From assembly GCA_964545315.1 (NCBI GenBank), contig CAZJGI010000009.1, forward strand, positions 10,405 through 74,404: a DNA stretch of 64,000 nucleotides, written 5' to 3'. Source of the DNA: JAAYJR01 sp964545315. Lineage in GTDB: Bacteria > Bacteroidota > Bacteroidia > Bacteroidales > Prolixibacteraceae. Shown in pieces: positions 24,529-33,959 of the stretch. A program made the translations under genes and the position numbers. The notes under the pieces are model-generated. The model searched no databases and was not told the DNA's origin. It was given only the letters and a program-made list of their open reading frames with translations. How positions within the stretch are numbered: position 1 is the first letter of the stretch; each line of letters opens with the position of its first letter.

Positions 24529-26349
24529 TTATCTTGTTAATACCATTTTATATGCTTCGTCGTAAAATTTACCCAGTTCTGTCCAGTCAAACTGCAGTGA
24601 TGATTCTTCACTTCGATAGCGGAGAGCAATTCTTTCCCGTCTTGTCAGTTGAACAAACCTGAACATTATATTTGCGAGTTCTCCTGCTGCCTCGTTAAAG
24701 TCTTTTCTTTTACGGTCGATAATGAACATACCCTGTTTATCGTGGTCCAGGATATTACGTGAAACGTAATCCCCGAAACCGGCGAGGTTACTACTTACAG
24801 AGGATACACCGCTTGCCAGGCATTCGAGAGGGGTATACCCCCAGGGTTCATACATGCTGGGGAATATTCCCAGATGGCAGCCCCTGACAAATTGTGAATA
24901 ATCCATTTTGAACAACGGATTTGATGTAGAGATAAAGTCGGGATGATAAACAATTTTAACCTTATCATGCCTGTTGTTAATGAGATTTGCAGTACGTAAA
25001 AAATTCAGGATTGAGTCCTTGCCATCATCTATCAATGTATGAGTTACAATTTTGGGAAGATGTTTTGTTTTCCAGCTTTGCACGTTCCTCCTTAATTTGA
25101 GTTTCAGGTAATCATCTATCATATCACTCAGATTCGGGAAGACATACTTGCCGTCGGCAGATGTAATTTTTGTATATAACCTTTTGCCCAGTTGCTCTTT
25201 AATCTCTTCACAGGCACGATGTATTTCTTCAATTAAGGCCTTTGAATGTAATACGTCAGGATTAAATGTGTAAAACGGCCTGCGGGTTATAAAGAACGCT
25301 ACAACGGTCATATTGGAATTTGCCTGCTGCATCAGCCAGTTAAGTCTTGCCAAAGCTTCCAGGGTTAGATCAAATCCTTTGTTATGATATTCATATCTGC
25401 CTGAAGTAAAGAAATAAAGAGTATTGGTAAGATCAAAGGAATAACTTTGAAAAAAATGGCCCATAACAAAATCATGTATCTTTTCTTTATAAGTAAGATG
25501 TTGGTTTTGAATATGATGGAGAGCTTCAAACCGTTGGATATTCAGTCCGTTTGGAAGAATTATATCAGGGGTACGCCCCAGCAAATGAGTGCATTCCCTT
25601 GCAGTTACTTCGCTTACTGTACTAAATACATGGGCACCATGGGCTGAGGCCCTCTCAATATCGACTATAGGACGGATATTGAACTTGTTAGCTTCAGCTT
25701 CCCAATTATAGAAAGGCAGATTATCATAGAAATTATTGTCGTTCATTGCCAGATATCTGCCGGGCATTGTTGCATGAGTAGTAAAAACTATTTTGACCAG
25801 CAGGTTTTCTTTTCTTATGCCCGGAATAGGCAATCCTGCCATCCATTCATGAAAATGCGCAATTACATATTTTTTACAAAATCCTGAGGTGCACAGATAA
25901 CTGAAAAATTCTTTTACCTGAAACCCAAATGCAGCTACCTGATCAATAAGTTCATTGTTCCCCGGAAGTGAAATGTTGTGATCCTGCCAGATAAAATGTT
26001 TTATTTCACCCAGCTTGTCGAATACTGAATATGGATTAAAGAGAACAACATATGGTCTTCCTGATATTATCCAATGTCCGTAGTGCACATCAAACCCCCT
26101 CTCCTGCAATTTCAATACTGCCTTTCCAACAGGGGTTGAATAATCGGTTGCGGGATCAAAATGCGCAGCAGCCTGATCCTCAAAATATGGGCCGATCAGA
26201 AAATAATTATCTTTTGTCCATTTCTGGATCACTGATGGCACTTTTGAACGGATTACAGTGTATATCCCCCCTACCTGGTTACAAACCTCCCATGCTACCT
26301 CAAAAAGATATGCATTTGACTGATTCACTTTATTTTCAATATTTTTCAT
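24529..26349 (-). CDS. glycogen synthase, GT3 family
   Basis: 606 residues, resembling the eukaryotic-type (GT3) glycogen synthases found in Bacteroidota rather than GlgA (GT5). VAWEVCNQVGGIYTVIRSK is the N-terminal nucleotide-sugar loop (residues ~18-36), HFHEWMAGL (~165) and PSMYEPWGYTPLECLASG (~508-525) carry the retaining GT-B active-site residues including the E-x7-E pair. It extends alpha-1,4-glucan from a sugar nucleotide. malQ about 9 kb away may take part in the same glucan metabolism. The arginine-rich allosteric tail of eukaryotic enzymes is not evident. Confidence 0.9.
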   Translation of the reverse strand: MKNIENKVNQSNAYLFEVAWEVCNQVGGIYTVIRSKVPSVIQKWTKDNYFLIGPYFEDQAAAHFDPATDYSTPVGKAVLKLQERGFDVHYGHWIISGRPYVVLFNPYSVFDKLGEIKHFIWQDHNISLPGNNELIDQVAAFGFQVKEFFSYLCTSGFCKKYVIAHFHEWMAGLPIPGIRKENLLVKIVFTTHATMPGRYLAMNDNNFYDNLPFYNWEAEANKFNIRPIVDIERASAHGAHVFSTVSEVTARECTHLLGRTPDIILPNGLNIQRFEALHHIQNQHLTYKEKIHDFVMGHFFQSYSFDLTNTLYFFTSGRYEYHNKGFDLTLEALARLNWLMQQANSNMTVVAFFITRRPFYTFNPDVLHSKALIEEIHRACEEIKEQLGKRLYTKITSADGKYVFPNLSDMIDDYLKLKLRRNVQSWKTKHLPKIVTHTLIDDGKDSILNFLRTANLINNRHDKVKIVYHPDFISTSNPLFKMDYSQFVRGCHLGIFPSMYEPWGYTPLECLASGVSSVSSNLAGFGDYVSRNILDHDKQGMFIIDRKRKDFNEAAGELANIMFRFVQLTRRERIALRYRSEESSLQFDWTELGKFYDEAYKMVLTR

Positions 26350-26535
26350 TCGAAAATAACTTAGTTCAACATTTAATTGGGTTTATCTCATGATAATCAT
26401 TCACTGAAGCAAAGTCTAATAAAAACCTTAAACATTTACCGGCTTTATTCATTGCCTGATGAATATCTGAATGATAAAAAAACCGGTCAATAAATATACA
26501 GGATTTAATTGCAAATAAAATAAAAATATATTTTT

Positions 26536-26574
26536 AGTAAAAAAAAAGCCATTCATCACAAGATAAATGGCTTT
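26536..26574 (-). terminator. rho-independent terminator of the bamA-ompH operon
   Basis: Nine-base stem (AAAGCCATT / AATGGCTTT, 26545-26553 and 26566-26574) with a 12-base loop, followed on the minus strand by a run of at least nine T. It lies 20 bases after the second ompH stop codon. Confidence 0.8.
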
Positions 26575-26594
26575 AAATATTTTTGAATTTATAA

Positions 26595-27110
26595 TTATTG
26601 AAGGCCCAGCTTCTGTTTTACGAGTGGCAGCAGGTCCATACTTTGATTGGATTTATAAATCACCACTCTTGTACCTATGTCAAAAACATAAAGGAGGCCT
26701 TGTTCTTTGGCAACTTCCTGAATTGCATTTTCAGCTTTATCAAAAACCGGTTGCAACAATTCAGCCTGTTTTTGTTGAAGTTGTTGATTGGCTGTTACCT
26801 GATAATTCTGAATGCGCTGCTGAATATCCTGGAGTTCAGTGATTTTTGCATTCCTTTTAACTTCAGAAGCATCCTCTCCAAGCCCTTCAAGTTCTTTAAG
26901 TTTCTGTTGATAGTTTTGTTGCATTTCACCCAAAACTTCTTCAAGTTCGGTCTGGAAATTATTGAATGTGGTTTCCGCACTTGCTCTTTCAGGCATCAAC
27001 TGTACCAGTGCCTGTAAATCGATATGTCCAAATTTTAGATTTTGAGCCCCGGCTGATGACAAAATGCCAGCGAAGAAAATAAGAGCAAAAAGTTTTATTA
27101 AATTTCTCAT
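26595..27110 (-). CDS. OmpH/Skp family periplasmic chaperone, second copy
   Basis: 171 residues from the ATG at 27110; an in-frame TTG lies two codons upstream. A signal peptide covers residues ~1-22 (SSAGAQ). FGHIDLQALVQLMPE begins the mature protein, then a long coiled coil (about residues 45-120, rich in Gln, Glu and Leu) forms the tentacle of Skp, and a short beta segment closes the chain (LLYVFDIGTRVV). Skp holds unfolded outer-membrane proteins on the way to BamA. It follows a paralog and bamA on the same strand. Confidence 0.9.
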   Translation of the reverse strand: MRNLIKLFALIFFAGILSSAGAQNLKFGHIDLQALVQLMPERASAETTFNNFQTELEEVLGEMQQNYQQKLKELEGLGEDASEVKRNAKITELQDIQQRIQNYQVTANQQLQQKQAELLQPVFDKAENAIQEVAKEQGLLYVFDIGTRVVIYKSNQSMDLLPLVKQKLGLQ

Positions 27111-27154
27111 AATCAAAGTAATGTTAAAAATTGTGTAGCAAATATAGTTATTAA

Positions 27155-27667
27155 TTATTTATATCCTAGTTTTTGAAGTACCTGGTCGCTTAAATCATAT
27201 CGTGGATTTGTAAAAAACAGGGTAGTGCCGTCGGCTTTATCTAAAATTACGGCATAGCTGCCTTCGTTCGCAATTTCCTGTACTGCATTAAAAATATCTT
27301 CCTGAATTGGTTTTACCAGAGCCTCTCTTTTTTTAAACAGGTCACCTTCCGGTCCGAAGTACTTACGCTGTAACTGTTTGTAGTCTTTTTCCTTAGAAAT
27401 TATTACATCTTCCCGTTTACGTTTCATGTCCTCAGATAATAAAACACTTTCAGCCTGAAAATCACTGTACATTTGTTCGATTTCCGCATGCATCGACTCC
27501 AGCTCTTTCTGATACTGTGCCGATAATTTATTCAGTTGCTCCTGTGCTGCCGTAAATGAAGGGATATTTTCCAGAATATAATTTGAATCAATAAAAGCAA
27601 ACTTCTGGGCAAATGTAATTCCTGTCAAAATAAGAATTACAGAGAGTGTCATTATCAGTTTTTTCAT
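27155..27667 (-). CDS. OmpH/Skp family periplasmic chaperone, first copy
   Basis: 170 residues from the ATG at 27667; an in-frame TTG two codons earlier is less likely. Signal peptide residues ~1-21 (TFAQ). FAFIDSNYILENIPSF opens the mature domain, then a coiled coil of about 80 residues and a closing ANEGSYAVILDKADG segment. It has the Skp architecture and forms a trimeric periplasmic holdase. The paralog downstream differs in most positions, so the pair is an old duplication typical of this phylum. Confidence 0.9.
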   Translation of the reverse strand: MKKLIMTLSVILILTGITFAQKFAFIDSNYILENIPSFTAAQEQLNKLSAQYQKELESMHAEIEQMYSDFQAESVLLSEDMKRKREDVIISKEKDYKQLQRKYFGPEGDLFKKREALVKPIQEDIFNAVQEIANEGSYAVILDKADGTTLFFTNPRYDLSDQVLQKLGYK

Positions 27668-27808
27668 TTTCAATAATTATTAAAATTTATTGTCAATCAT
27701 GGAACCTGCATGTGCAAAAAAAGCTTTTTTATAATTTGCCAACCATGCTTGTTTCATGTTATTTATTTCAGTTATTCATTATCATATATTGTGCCAAATT
27801 TGTAACTA

Positions 27809-30550
27809 TCAGAACTGCTGTCCTATAACAAAATGGAACTGGCTTCCATTAGCGTCTGGTGACCCGGGTACTTCATCAAATCCGTAACCCCAGTCTATTC
27901 CCATCAGTCCAAACATTGGCAGGAAAATTCTGACACCTAGGCCGGCTGATCTGTATAGTTTGAAGGGATTATAATTTTGAAAATTAACTTCAGCATTTCC
28001 GCCCTCAAGAAATGCCAGGGCAAAAATAGTAGCGCTTGGTTTCAGGGTTATTGGATAACGCATCTCCAAATTGAACTTTGAGTACATTTTTGAACCGGTA
28101 CTGGGACTCAGGCTGAAATCGCGATATCCACGGAGGGCAACATAGTCTGTTCCATACATGCTAAATCCTGACATACCGGAACCTCCAACGATGAATCCTT
28201 CGAACGGGGAGGGGCGGTAGCGGTCGTAGTAACCAAGAAATCCTAATTCTGCTGAGGTCCGTAATACAAGATTCATATTTCTTGAAAGCGGATTAAATAC
28301 CTGGCCTTTGAAAAGCCACTTGTGATATTCAATCCATTTATATTTCTCTTTATTGGTAAGGTCTGCAGAACTGGTACTCTTTCCTGACATTAACGAAAAG
28401 GGAGGTGTTGCTTTCAGAGTGAGAGAGAATTGTGACCCGCTTCGTGAGAACAGGGGATTATCTACTGAGTTCCTTCCAAAGGCTGTCTTTAAACTGACGT
28501 TGTTAAATGATCCGTTTACATTACCGTTTTCATCTGCAAGAAAATAGAAATAACTACCCATATTCCGCAGCATGTAGTGTTCCATGGAAAGTTCATGATA
28601 AACAGTAAAATAATCGTCCGGGAATGATAGCCTGTAACCATAGCCCATCGCGATTGCAGTTGTTTCCCAAATCTGATCATTTTGTTCGTCTTCATCTTCA
28701 GCGCTATAATTGTACTGATATTGAGGGTAGCCATATCCGTATGGATCATATCCCCCATATCCCCCATATCCGTAAGGGGAGTATCCCCCATATCCGTACC
28801 CTCCGTAACCGTAAGGGGAGTATCCGCCATATCCGTAAGGGGAGTATCCCCCGTAACCGTATGGAGAATATCCTCCGTAGCCGTAAGGGCTGTATGTTTG
28901 ATAGTACTTGTTTGCACTGTAATTTATTTTGGTATGGGATAATGAAAGTGAGAATGAATTTGGTTTTGTCCCTCCCAGCCATGGCTCAATAAAAGAAAGG
29001 CTTATAGTACGGTAATATTGTCCGCTCATCTGGTATCTCAGGCTGAGAGTTTGTCCGTCACCTGTTGGTAAAGGTCTCCAGGCTTCTTTATTCAAGATAT
29101 TCCGTGCTGAGAAATTGGCAAATTTCAAACCAACAGATCCTACGAACATACCGGCCCCGAACCCGCCCGAAAGTTCTATCTGGTCGTTGGCTTTTTCCTG
29201 TAATTGATATTCAATGTCCACAGTACCATCTTCAGGATGAGGCCGTATATCAGGATTAATGGCTTCCGGGTCAAAATGGCCTAATTGAGAGAGCTCCCTG
29301 ACTGAACGTATTATTGCCGACTTATTGAACAGGTCGCCCGGATATGTCCTTATTTCACGTCTGGCAACATGTTCGTGGGTTTTTGTGTTCCCTGCAATCA
29401 TAACTTTATCAATAGTAGCCTGTTTGCCTTCACGAATACGCATCTCATAATTGATGGTGTCATTATCAACACTAACCTCTATTGGTTCTAAATCAAAAAA
29501 CAGATATCCTTCATTAAGATAAATGTTGTTCAGGCCTATATCATTATCAAATAATTGTTTTTCAAGAATTGACTGATTAAATACCTCCCCTTTCTCAATA
29601 CCAAGCATACTGCTCAGTTGTTCTGAGGGATAGACAGTATTGCCTACCCATCTTATATCTCCAAAATAATATTTATTTCCTTCCTCAACCTCTAATTCGA
29701 CATTTACCCGTGGTTTGTTCTTTCGTCCAACTTCAACCTGATAAACTGTATCATCAACAATAATAGCATCTCTGTACCCTTTTTCATTATATTTGGTTAT
29801 AAGGTTAACTTTATCTTTTTCATACTCTTCCTGTAGGAATTTTTTTGTCCGGAAAAAGTTTTTCAGCTCTTTTGCATTGGTTTTTTTCATTGCCCTTTCG
29901 AGCAGTCTGTCTGATATATCCTCATTGCCTTTTATAATAACATCATTGACTTTAACTTTTTCTTTTTTATCAACGAAAATGTCAAGGATAACACTGTTAT
30001 TGGCAGCTGTGTCATCCCGTTGAACGATATTTACCTCAGTATTAAGGAATCCTTTTGCAAGAAAAATATTCTTAATTGCCCTTTCTGCGTTGATAATTTG
30101 ATTATCTGTTATTTGGCTTCCTTTAAGAAGGAGCACTTCTTCGGTAATATCGTCTTGTTCCGCTTTGGTGACACCGTTAAAGTTAATGTCTGCAAGCCTG
30201 GGGCGCTCCTGAAGGTAAATATCCAGCCAAATCTGATTATTGACCACCTTGGTTGCTGTAATTTTAACATCTGAGAACAGGCCCTGTGCCCATAATTTTT
30301 TTATAGAATTGGTTATTGTTTCACCCGGAATATCAATATCCTGTCCCACCTGCAGCCCTGATAGCTGGATCAAAACAGATTTATCAAGGTACTTTATACC
30401 AGAAACCTGAACATCGGCTATTGTGTATTTTCCGGGGCTGGAATAATAGATTGAAAAATTAGTGTCGTCCTCAATCTGGCAAAATGATTTTTGGTTCAAA
30501 GAGAATATTAATAAAAAAAGTAATATTAATTGCTTATGTATTCTGGTCAT
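27809..30550 (-). CDS. bamA: outer-membrane assembly factor BamA
   Basis: 913 residues from the ATG at 30550; upstream in-frame codons belong to the uppS overlap. A signal peptide (residues ~1-25, ending SFCQ) leads to five POTRA domains (to about residue 420), then a 16-stranded Omp85 barrel ending in FHFVIGQQF, a usual C-terminal beta signal with terminal Phe. FARSVDNPLFSRSGS-like and GGSGMSGF/RGYRD segments fit the late barrel, including the VRGF-like loop. An unusual extracellular-loop region holds a tandem SPYGYGGY repeat (see repeat entry). BamA inserts beta-barrel proteins in the outer membrane and is essential. Confidence 0.92.
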   Translation of the reverse strand: MTRIHKQLILLFLLIFSLNQKSFCQIEDDTNFSIYYSSPGKYTIADVQVSGIKYLDKSVLIQLSGLQVGQDIDIPGETITNSIKKLWAQGLFSDVKITATKVVNNQIWLDIYLQERPRLADINFNGVTKAEQDDITEEVLLLKGSQITDNQIINAERAIKNIFLAKGFLNTEVNIVQRDDTAANNSVILDIFVDKKEKVKVNDVIIKGNEDISDRLLERAMKKTNAKELKNFFRTKKFLQEEYEKDKVNLITKYNEKGYRDAIIVDDTVYQVEVGRKNKPRVNVELEVEEGNKYYFGDIRWVGNTVYPSEQLSSMLGIEKGEVFNQSILEKQLFDNDIGLNNIYLNEGYLFFDLEPIEVSVDNDTINYEMRIREGKQATIDKVMIAGNTKTHEHVARREIRTYPGDLFNKSAIIRSVRELSQLGHFDPEAINPDIRPHPEDGTVDIEYQLQEKANDQIELSGGFGAGMFVGSVGLKFANFSARNILNKEAWRPLPTGDGQTLSLRYQMSGQYYRTISLSFIEPWLGGTKPNSFSLSLSHTKINYSANKYYQTYSPYGYGGYSPYGYGGYSPYGYGGYSPYGYGGYGYGGYSPYGYGGYGGYDPYGYGYPQYQYNYSAEDEDEQNDQIWETTAIAMGYGYRLSFPDDYFTVYHELSMEHYMLRNMGSYFYFLADENGNVNGSFNNVSLKTAFGRNSVDNPLFSRSGSQFSLTLKATPPFSLMSGKSTSSADLTNKEKYKWIEYHKWLFKGQVFNPLSRNMNLVLRTSAELGFLGYYDRYRPSPFEGFIVGGSGMSGFSMYGTDYVALRGYRDFSLSPSTGSKMYSKFNLEMRYPITLKPSATIFALAFLEGGNAEVNFQNYNPFKLYRSAGLGVRIFLPMFGLMGIDWGYGFDEVPGSPDANGSQFHFVIGQQF
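28725..28894 (-). repeat. Tyr/Gly tandem repeat inside bamA
   Basis: Near-perfect 24-base unit encoding SPYGYGGY, present as four consecutive copies, then a shortened GYGGY step, a fifth SPYGYGGY, GGY and a diverged DPYGYGYP unit, ~57 residues in all. It lies between two barrel strands (KYYQTY before and QYQYNYSAEDEDE after), so it should be a surface loop. Unit length is a multiple of three, so copy-number change would keep the frame. Confidence 0.9.
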
Positions 30551-30560
30551 AGTAATAAAA

Positions 30561-31304
30561 CTAAAATAACTGTTCACTGATTTTTCCGAATCTTCGTTCT
30601 CTGTTTTGATAGTCATAGACTGCTTCATACAGGTCTTCCTTTCTAAAATCAGGCCATAATTTTTCTGTAAAATATAATTCTGAATAAGCTATTTGCCACA
30701 GGAGAAAATTACTTAGCCTGTATTCTCCGCTAGTCCTGATCATTAGTTCAGGATCAGGAATGTGAGATGATGGCAGGTATTTTGCAAATAGCTTATCTGT
30801 TATCTCCTCCTGGTCCAATATGCCATTTTTCACATCTGCGGAAATTTTTTTTGCAGCCTCAGTGATTTCCCATTTGGAACTGTAACTCAAGGCTAAAATC
30901 AGATTGATCCCGGTATTCTGTTTCAACGTTTTTATACAATTTTCCAATTTTAATTTCACCTCTGAGGGTAGTTTATTCAGGTCACCAATTACATCAAGTT
31001 TTGCATTATTTTTCATTAGTTCTCCCGTTTCATTGTCAATAGCCTGCACCAGAAGCGACATTAGTGAGTCAACTTCCTCTTTGGGCCGTTTCCAGTTTTC
31101 AGTTGAAAAGGCAAAGAGGGTCAGATATTTTACACCTATCTCACCTGCACCTTCCACTGTTGAACGTACTGCCTTTATACCTTGCTGATGCCCGATGATG
31201 CGGGCATTTCCGTGATGGGACGCCCAGCGCCCGTTGCCATCCATTATGATAGCAATATGTTGTGGAATTTTCTTTTTATCCAATTTATTAATTATAGATT
31301 CCAT
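30561..31304 (-). CDS. uppS: isoprenyl transferase (undecaprenyl diphosphate synthase)
   Basis: 247 residues. IAIIMDGNGRWA (residues ~18-29) holds the catalytic Asp and the Asn-Gly-Arg phosphate site; TLFAFSTENWKRP and the C-terminal RTSGEYRLSNFLLWQ and SELYF segments are the other conserved regions of cis-prenyltransferases. It makes the C55 lipid carrier for peptidoglycan and O-antigen from farnesyl diphosphate. It is coupled by a TAATG overlap to the DUF6089 gene upstream and is followed after ten bases by bamA. Confidence 0.95.
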   Translation of the reverse strand: MESIINKLDKKKIPQHIAIIMDGNGRWASHHGNARIIGHQQGIKAVRSTVEGAGEIGVKYLTLFAFSTENWKRPKEEVDSLMSLLVQAIDNETGELMKNNAKLDVIGDLNKLPSEVKLKLENCIKTLKQNTGINLILALSYSSKWEITEAAKKISADVKNGILDQEEITDKLFAKYLPSSHIPDPELMIRTSGEYRLSNFLLWQIAYSELYFTEKLWPDFRKEDLYEAVYDYQNRERRFGKISEQLF

Positions 31305-32050
31305 TACCAGTATTTCCTGTCATATGCCGGGCAGGGTTTTCTGCTCAAATAAATTTTATATGTAATGTGAACTCCCAAATAGCCCGGCCAGTCATTGTTA
31401 TGTATAATATCTGTGTATTTTATTGTTTCTTCTCCCCCGTTATTTGTGTTATTGGCATTGAACGTTAAAGGATCATCAAGATCGTCAAGCTTATCAGACA
31501 GAATTTTTCTTAGCTGATATTCTATGCCTATTCCCATTCTTTTTGCAATAGTGAACTTAAAACCAAATCCGAAAGGTATTGACGGGGTTACCACCGATTC
31601 CTCTCTTAACGGCTGCCCGCCAAAGTATGGATTTATCAAAAATAATCTTGCCGGATCAAAAGTATATGGAAAAAACATCATGCCAATACCTCCCATTATG
31701 TAAGGAGTAAATGGCGTCTTTTTTTCTCCCAATATATATTTCAGATAATTGATCTCAACCTGTAATGACAAATCCTGTGCCATCTTGCCGAAATCCCACT
31801 CTACATCCTCCACAAATCCGTCTGCACTAAAATTCCCTGTTAAGAACTGTGCCCTTAACCCAATCCGTGAATTAAAATTATATCTGAAATATGCTCCCAG
31901 GTTCAAATTGAACTTTTGCATGAAAGGCACATCCCTGATATCACCCCAATATGTCGAAGAACCTCCCCAAATGCCAATATCCGCTGACGTTTGGGCAAAA
32001 CCTGAAACAGTTAACAATATTGCTATAAACACCAATTTAATAGTTTTCAT
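31304..32050 (-). CDS. DUF6089 outer-membrane beta-barrel protein
   Basis: 248 residues with a signal peptide (residues ~1-19, GFAQ). The mature part has alternating hydrophobic strands with aromatic ends, and starts DIGIWGGSSTYWGD, typical of DUF6089, a small eight- to ten-stranded barrel found in this exact spot upstream of uppS and bamA across Bacteroidota. A Cys lies in the last strand region (RKPCPAYDRKYW). Function is unknown; its fixed place suggests a part in envelope biogenesis. Overlaps the uppS start by one base. Confidence 0.85.
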   Translation of the reverse strand: MKTIKLVFIAILLTVSGFAQTSADIGIWGGSSTYWGDIRDVPFMQKFNLNLGAYFRYNFNSRIGLRAQFLTGNFSADGFVEDVEWDFGKMAQDLSLQVEINYLKYILGEKKTPFTPYIMGGIGMMFFPYTFDPARLFLINPYFGGQPLREESVVTPSIPFGFGFKFTIAKRMGIGIEYQLRKILSDKLDDLDDPLTFNANNTNNGGEETIKYTDIIHNNDWPGYLGVHITYKIYLSRKPCPAYDRKYW

Positions 32051-32247
32051 TTGGTATTACAATTCTCTTATTTAACAATAGTTTCAGGCATATTTTTCGT
32101 AAAGTTTGTGATCTGCAATAGATTATACGTTTAACATGTAAATTTTTAAATGACTTTTAAAGTATTCAATTCAAATTTTCAATATATAACCATTTGTATA
32201 TCAGTAACTTTATTTCTTATTCCTTAATTTTCAGCTTTTAAAAGTTA

Positions 32248-32277
32248 CAAAAGTAATATATTTCTAAAAATAACATA
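32248..32277 (-). promoter_or_regulatory. possible internal promoter upstream of DUF6089-uppS-bamA
   Basis: On the minus strand TATG, 18 bases, TACTTTTG: a full -7 match and a 3-of-4 -33 match. It lies in a 286-base gap after nadK and would give a ~190-base leader. Confidence 0.35.
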
Positions 32278-32336
32278 CCTGAATGTTATTATAAAACCGA
32301 AAGAAAGATTAAAAATTGTTAAGCACTATAGAATAA

Positions 32337-33218
32337 TTAATTACGTTTGTCAAGCCCCCACATTAATTTGTTTCTCAAGGTGTTGAAAAAGGGTTGATCG
32401 TGGAGTTGAAGGGTCTTTAGGGTAACTGAAGCCTTTTTAACGATAAGAGTTGTTGCTAAATTAACTGGTTCTGACCGGTAATCCAATGAAGTGAGGAAAT
32501 GAGAACCTCTTCCGTCTACTTTCAGTTTTATCTCATAATTGTCGGGCACCACAACAGGCCTTATTGTCAGGTTATGAGGTGCCAGGGGTGTGATAACGAA
32601 ATTTTCGGAATCCGGTGTCAGTATAGGTCCCCCTACGCTCAAGGAATATGCAGTTGAACCTGTAGGAGTTGCAATTATCAGCCCGTCTGCCCAATAATGA
32701 TTTAGTAACTGTCCGTTACACCATGCTGATATGTTTATCATTGAGGAGGAATCTGTTTTATGGACTGCCACTTCATTTAAAGTAAGGTTGAAATCAATAT
32801 TTTGTCTGCCGCAGAAATCAACCTGTAATAATGACCTCCTTATTACTGAATATTGGTTATTGAAAATATCTGACAGTGCCTTATGAAGGTATTCTTCAGA
32901 GATATCCGCCAGGAATCCTAATCTGCCACTGTTTAGGCCAATTACCGGGATTTCGAAATTACGTATGGTAACTACAGAATGGAGAAAAGTTCCGTCACCG
33001 CCAACACTGAAAATGAAAGAGTTGGTATTATCAAAATCCTTATATGACTGAAAAGTGGAAGTATAATAGGGTTCAATCCCTGTTTTTTCCTTCAAATAAG
33101 AATAGAACGGTTTGAAAAGTTGCACTTCAAGCTTGTTTTTTTTGAAAAAATCGAAAAATTCCTCCAGAACAGGCCGGAAATCTTCTGTTACCATTGTTCC
33201 AAAAACAGCTACTTTCAT
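32337..33218 (-). CDS. nadK: NAD kinase
   Basis: 293 residues. SVGGDGTFLHSV (near residue 72) is the GGDGT phosphate-binding motif, LNSGRLGFLAD the following conserved loop, and TPTGSTAYSLSVGGP (near 184) the second-domain signature. The enzyme phosphorylates NAD to NADP in the cytoplasm. It starts ten bases after the CBS-domain gene and is followed by a 286-base gap that may hold a second promoter, so the downstream genes could also be transcribed on their own. Confidence 0.95.
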   Translation of the reverse strand: MKVAVFGTMVTEDFRPVLEEFFDFFKKNKLEVQLFKPFYSYLKEKTGIEPYYTSTFQSYKDFDNTNSFIFSVGGDGTFLHSVVTIRNFEIPVIGLNSGRLGFLADISEEYLHKALSDIFNNQYSVIRRSLLQVDFCGRQNIDFNLTLNEVAVHKTDSSSMINISAWCNGQLLNHYWADGLIIATPTGSTAYSLSVGGPILTPDSENFVITPLAPHNLTIRPVVVPDNYEIKLKVDGRGSHFLTSLDYRSEPVNLATTLIVKKASVTLKTLQLHDQPFFNTLRNKLMWGLDKRN

Positions 33219-33228
33219 GGCCGAAATA

Positions 33229-33894
33229 TTATATATTCATGTATTTCATAAATTGCTGATACCTGTCCATATACAAGTCATTTAGCATTGAATGGTCCAT
33301 ATAGATACCTTTAACATTATAATCATATCGCATAAAAGTCTGGATAACAGGTGATAAGTCTTCCTTGTCCAGTTTAATAATTATTTCCAGGCTGTTAGTA
33401 CCGGGGATCTTATTAAGGAAAAAACTTAAAATTTTAGTATCATTGCTTTCTACTATCTGGCTTATTTGTGTAAGAGAATAGTCATTAACGTTAACTTCAA
33501 GGACAATAACACCGCCAATCTCCTCAAGTGAAAAATAACGTGCAAACCTCCGGGCAAGGTCGTATAGGGTAATGGCTCCCAAATATTCATGACCGGAACT
33601 AAGCACAGGGATCACACTAATCTTAAGTTTATACATTAATGATGCTACTTCAAAAATATGCTGTTCTTCATGAACATGAGTGGTTGTGAGTTTGTCTGTC
33701 TCTTTTTCGATGGAGCTTTTAACTAAATTCATGTCGTAGATGAACTTATCAGAAATAAGTCCTATATATCTGTTGCCATCTGCAACAGGAAGATGCGAAA
33801 CCCTGAAAACATCCATTGTATTCAGTATCTTTTTTCCTTTCTCGTTACTGCGAACCGAAGGAATAACATTTGATATTAATTTAACTGCCAGCAA
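33229..33894 (-). CDS. CBS-domain pair protein
   Basis: 221 residues with two CBS domains (about 1-60 and 70-130) followed by an ACT-like C-terminal part (EIIIKLDKEDLSPVIQTFM). The frame opens at a TTG at 33894; the next Met is residue 27, which would cut off the first strand of the CBS domain (AVKLISNVIPSV), so TTG is the likely start. CBS pairs bind adenosyl nucleotides and act as sensors. The gene precedes nadK throughout the phylum, suggesting an NAD or AMP-linked control role, unproven. The strong promoter upstream gives an 18-base leader. Confidence 0.8.
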   Translation of the reverse strand: MLAVKLISNVIPSVRSNEKGKKILNTMDVFRVSHLPVADGNRYIGLISDKFIYDMNLVKSSIEKETDKLTTTHVHEEQHIFEVASLMYKLKISVIPVLSSGHEYLGAITLYDLARRFARYFSLEEIGGVIVLEVNVNDYSLTQISQIVESNDTKILSFFLNKIPGTNSLEIIIKLDKEDLSPVIQTFMRYDYNVKGIYMDHSMLNDLYMDRYQQFMKYMNI

Positions 33895-33918
33895 TTATTT
33901 TTATTTGTTTAAGTGTTT

Positions 33919-33949
33919 CAAATTTAAAATTGTAAATTGCGGTGACAAA
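33919..33949 (-). promoter_or_regulatory. promoter of the CBS-nadK operon
   Basis: On the minus strand TTTG (33946-33949), exactly 19 bases, TAAATTTG (33919-33926): a perfect match to the Bacteroidota consensus TTTG-N19-TAnnTTTG. The TTG start codon at 33894 is 24 bases downstream of the -7 element. The divergent pdxJ start lies at 33960. Confidence 0.85.
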
Positions 33950-33959
33950 TTTAATAGTT

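Noticed and set aside
28516..28992. Several overlapping frames on both strands across the bamA repeat
   Set aside because: They are by-products of the repeat (Thr/Asp or Arg/Ile-rich shadows of SPYGYGGY) in an intact bamA.
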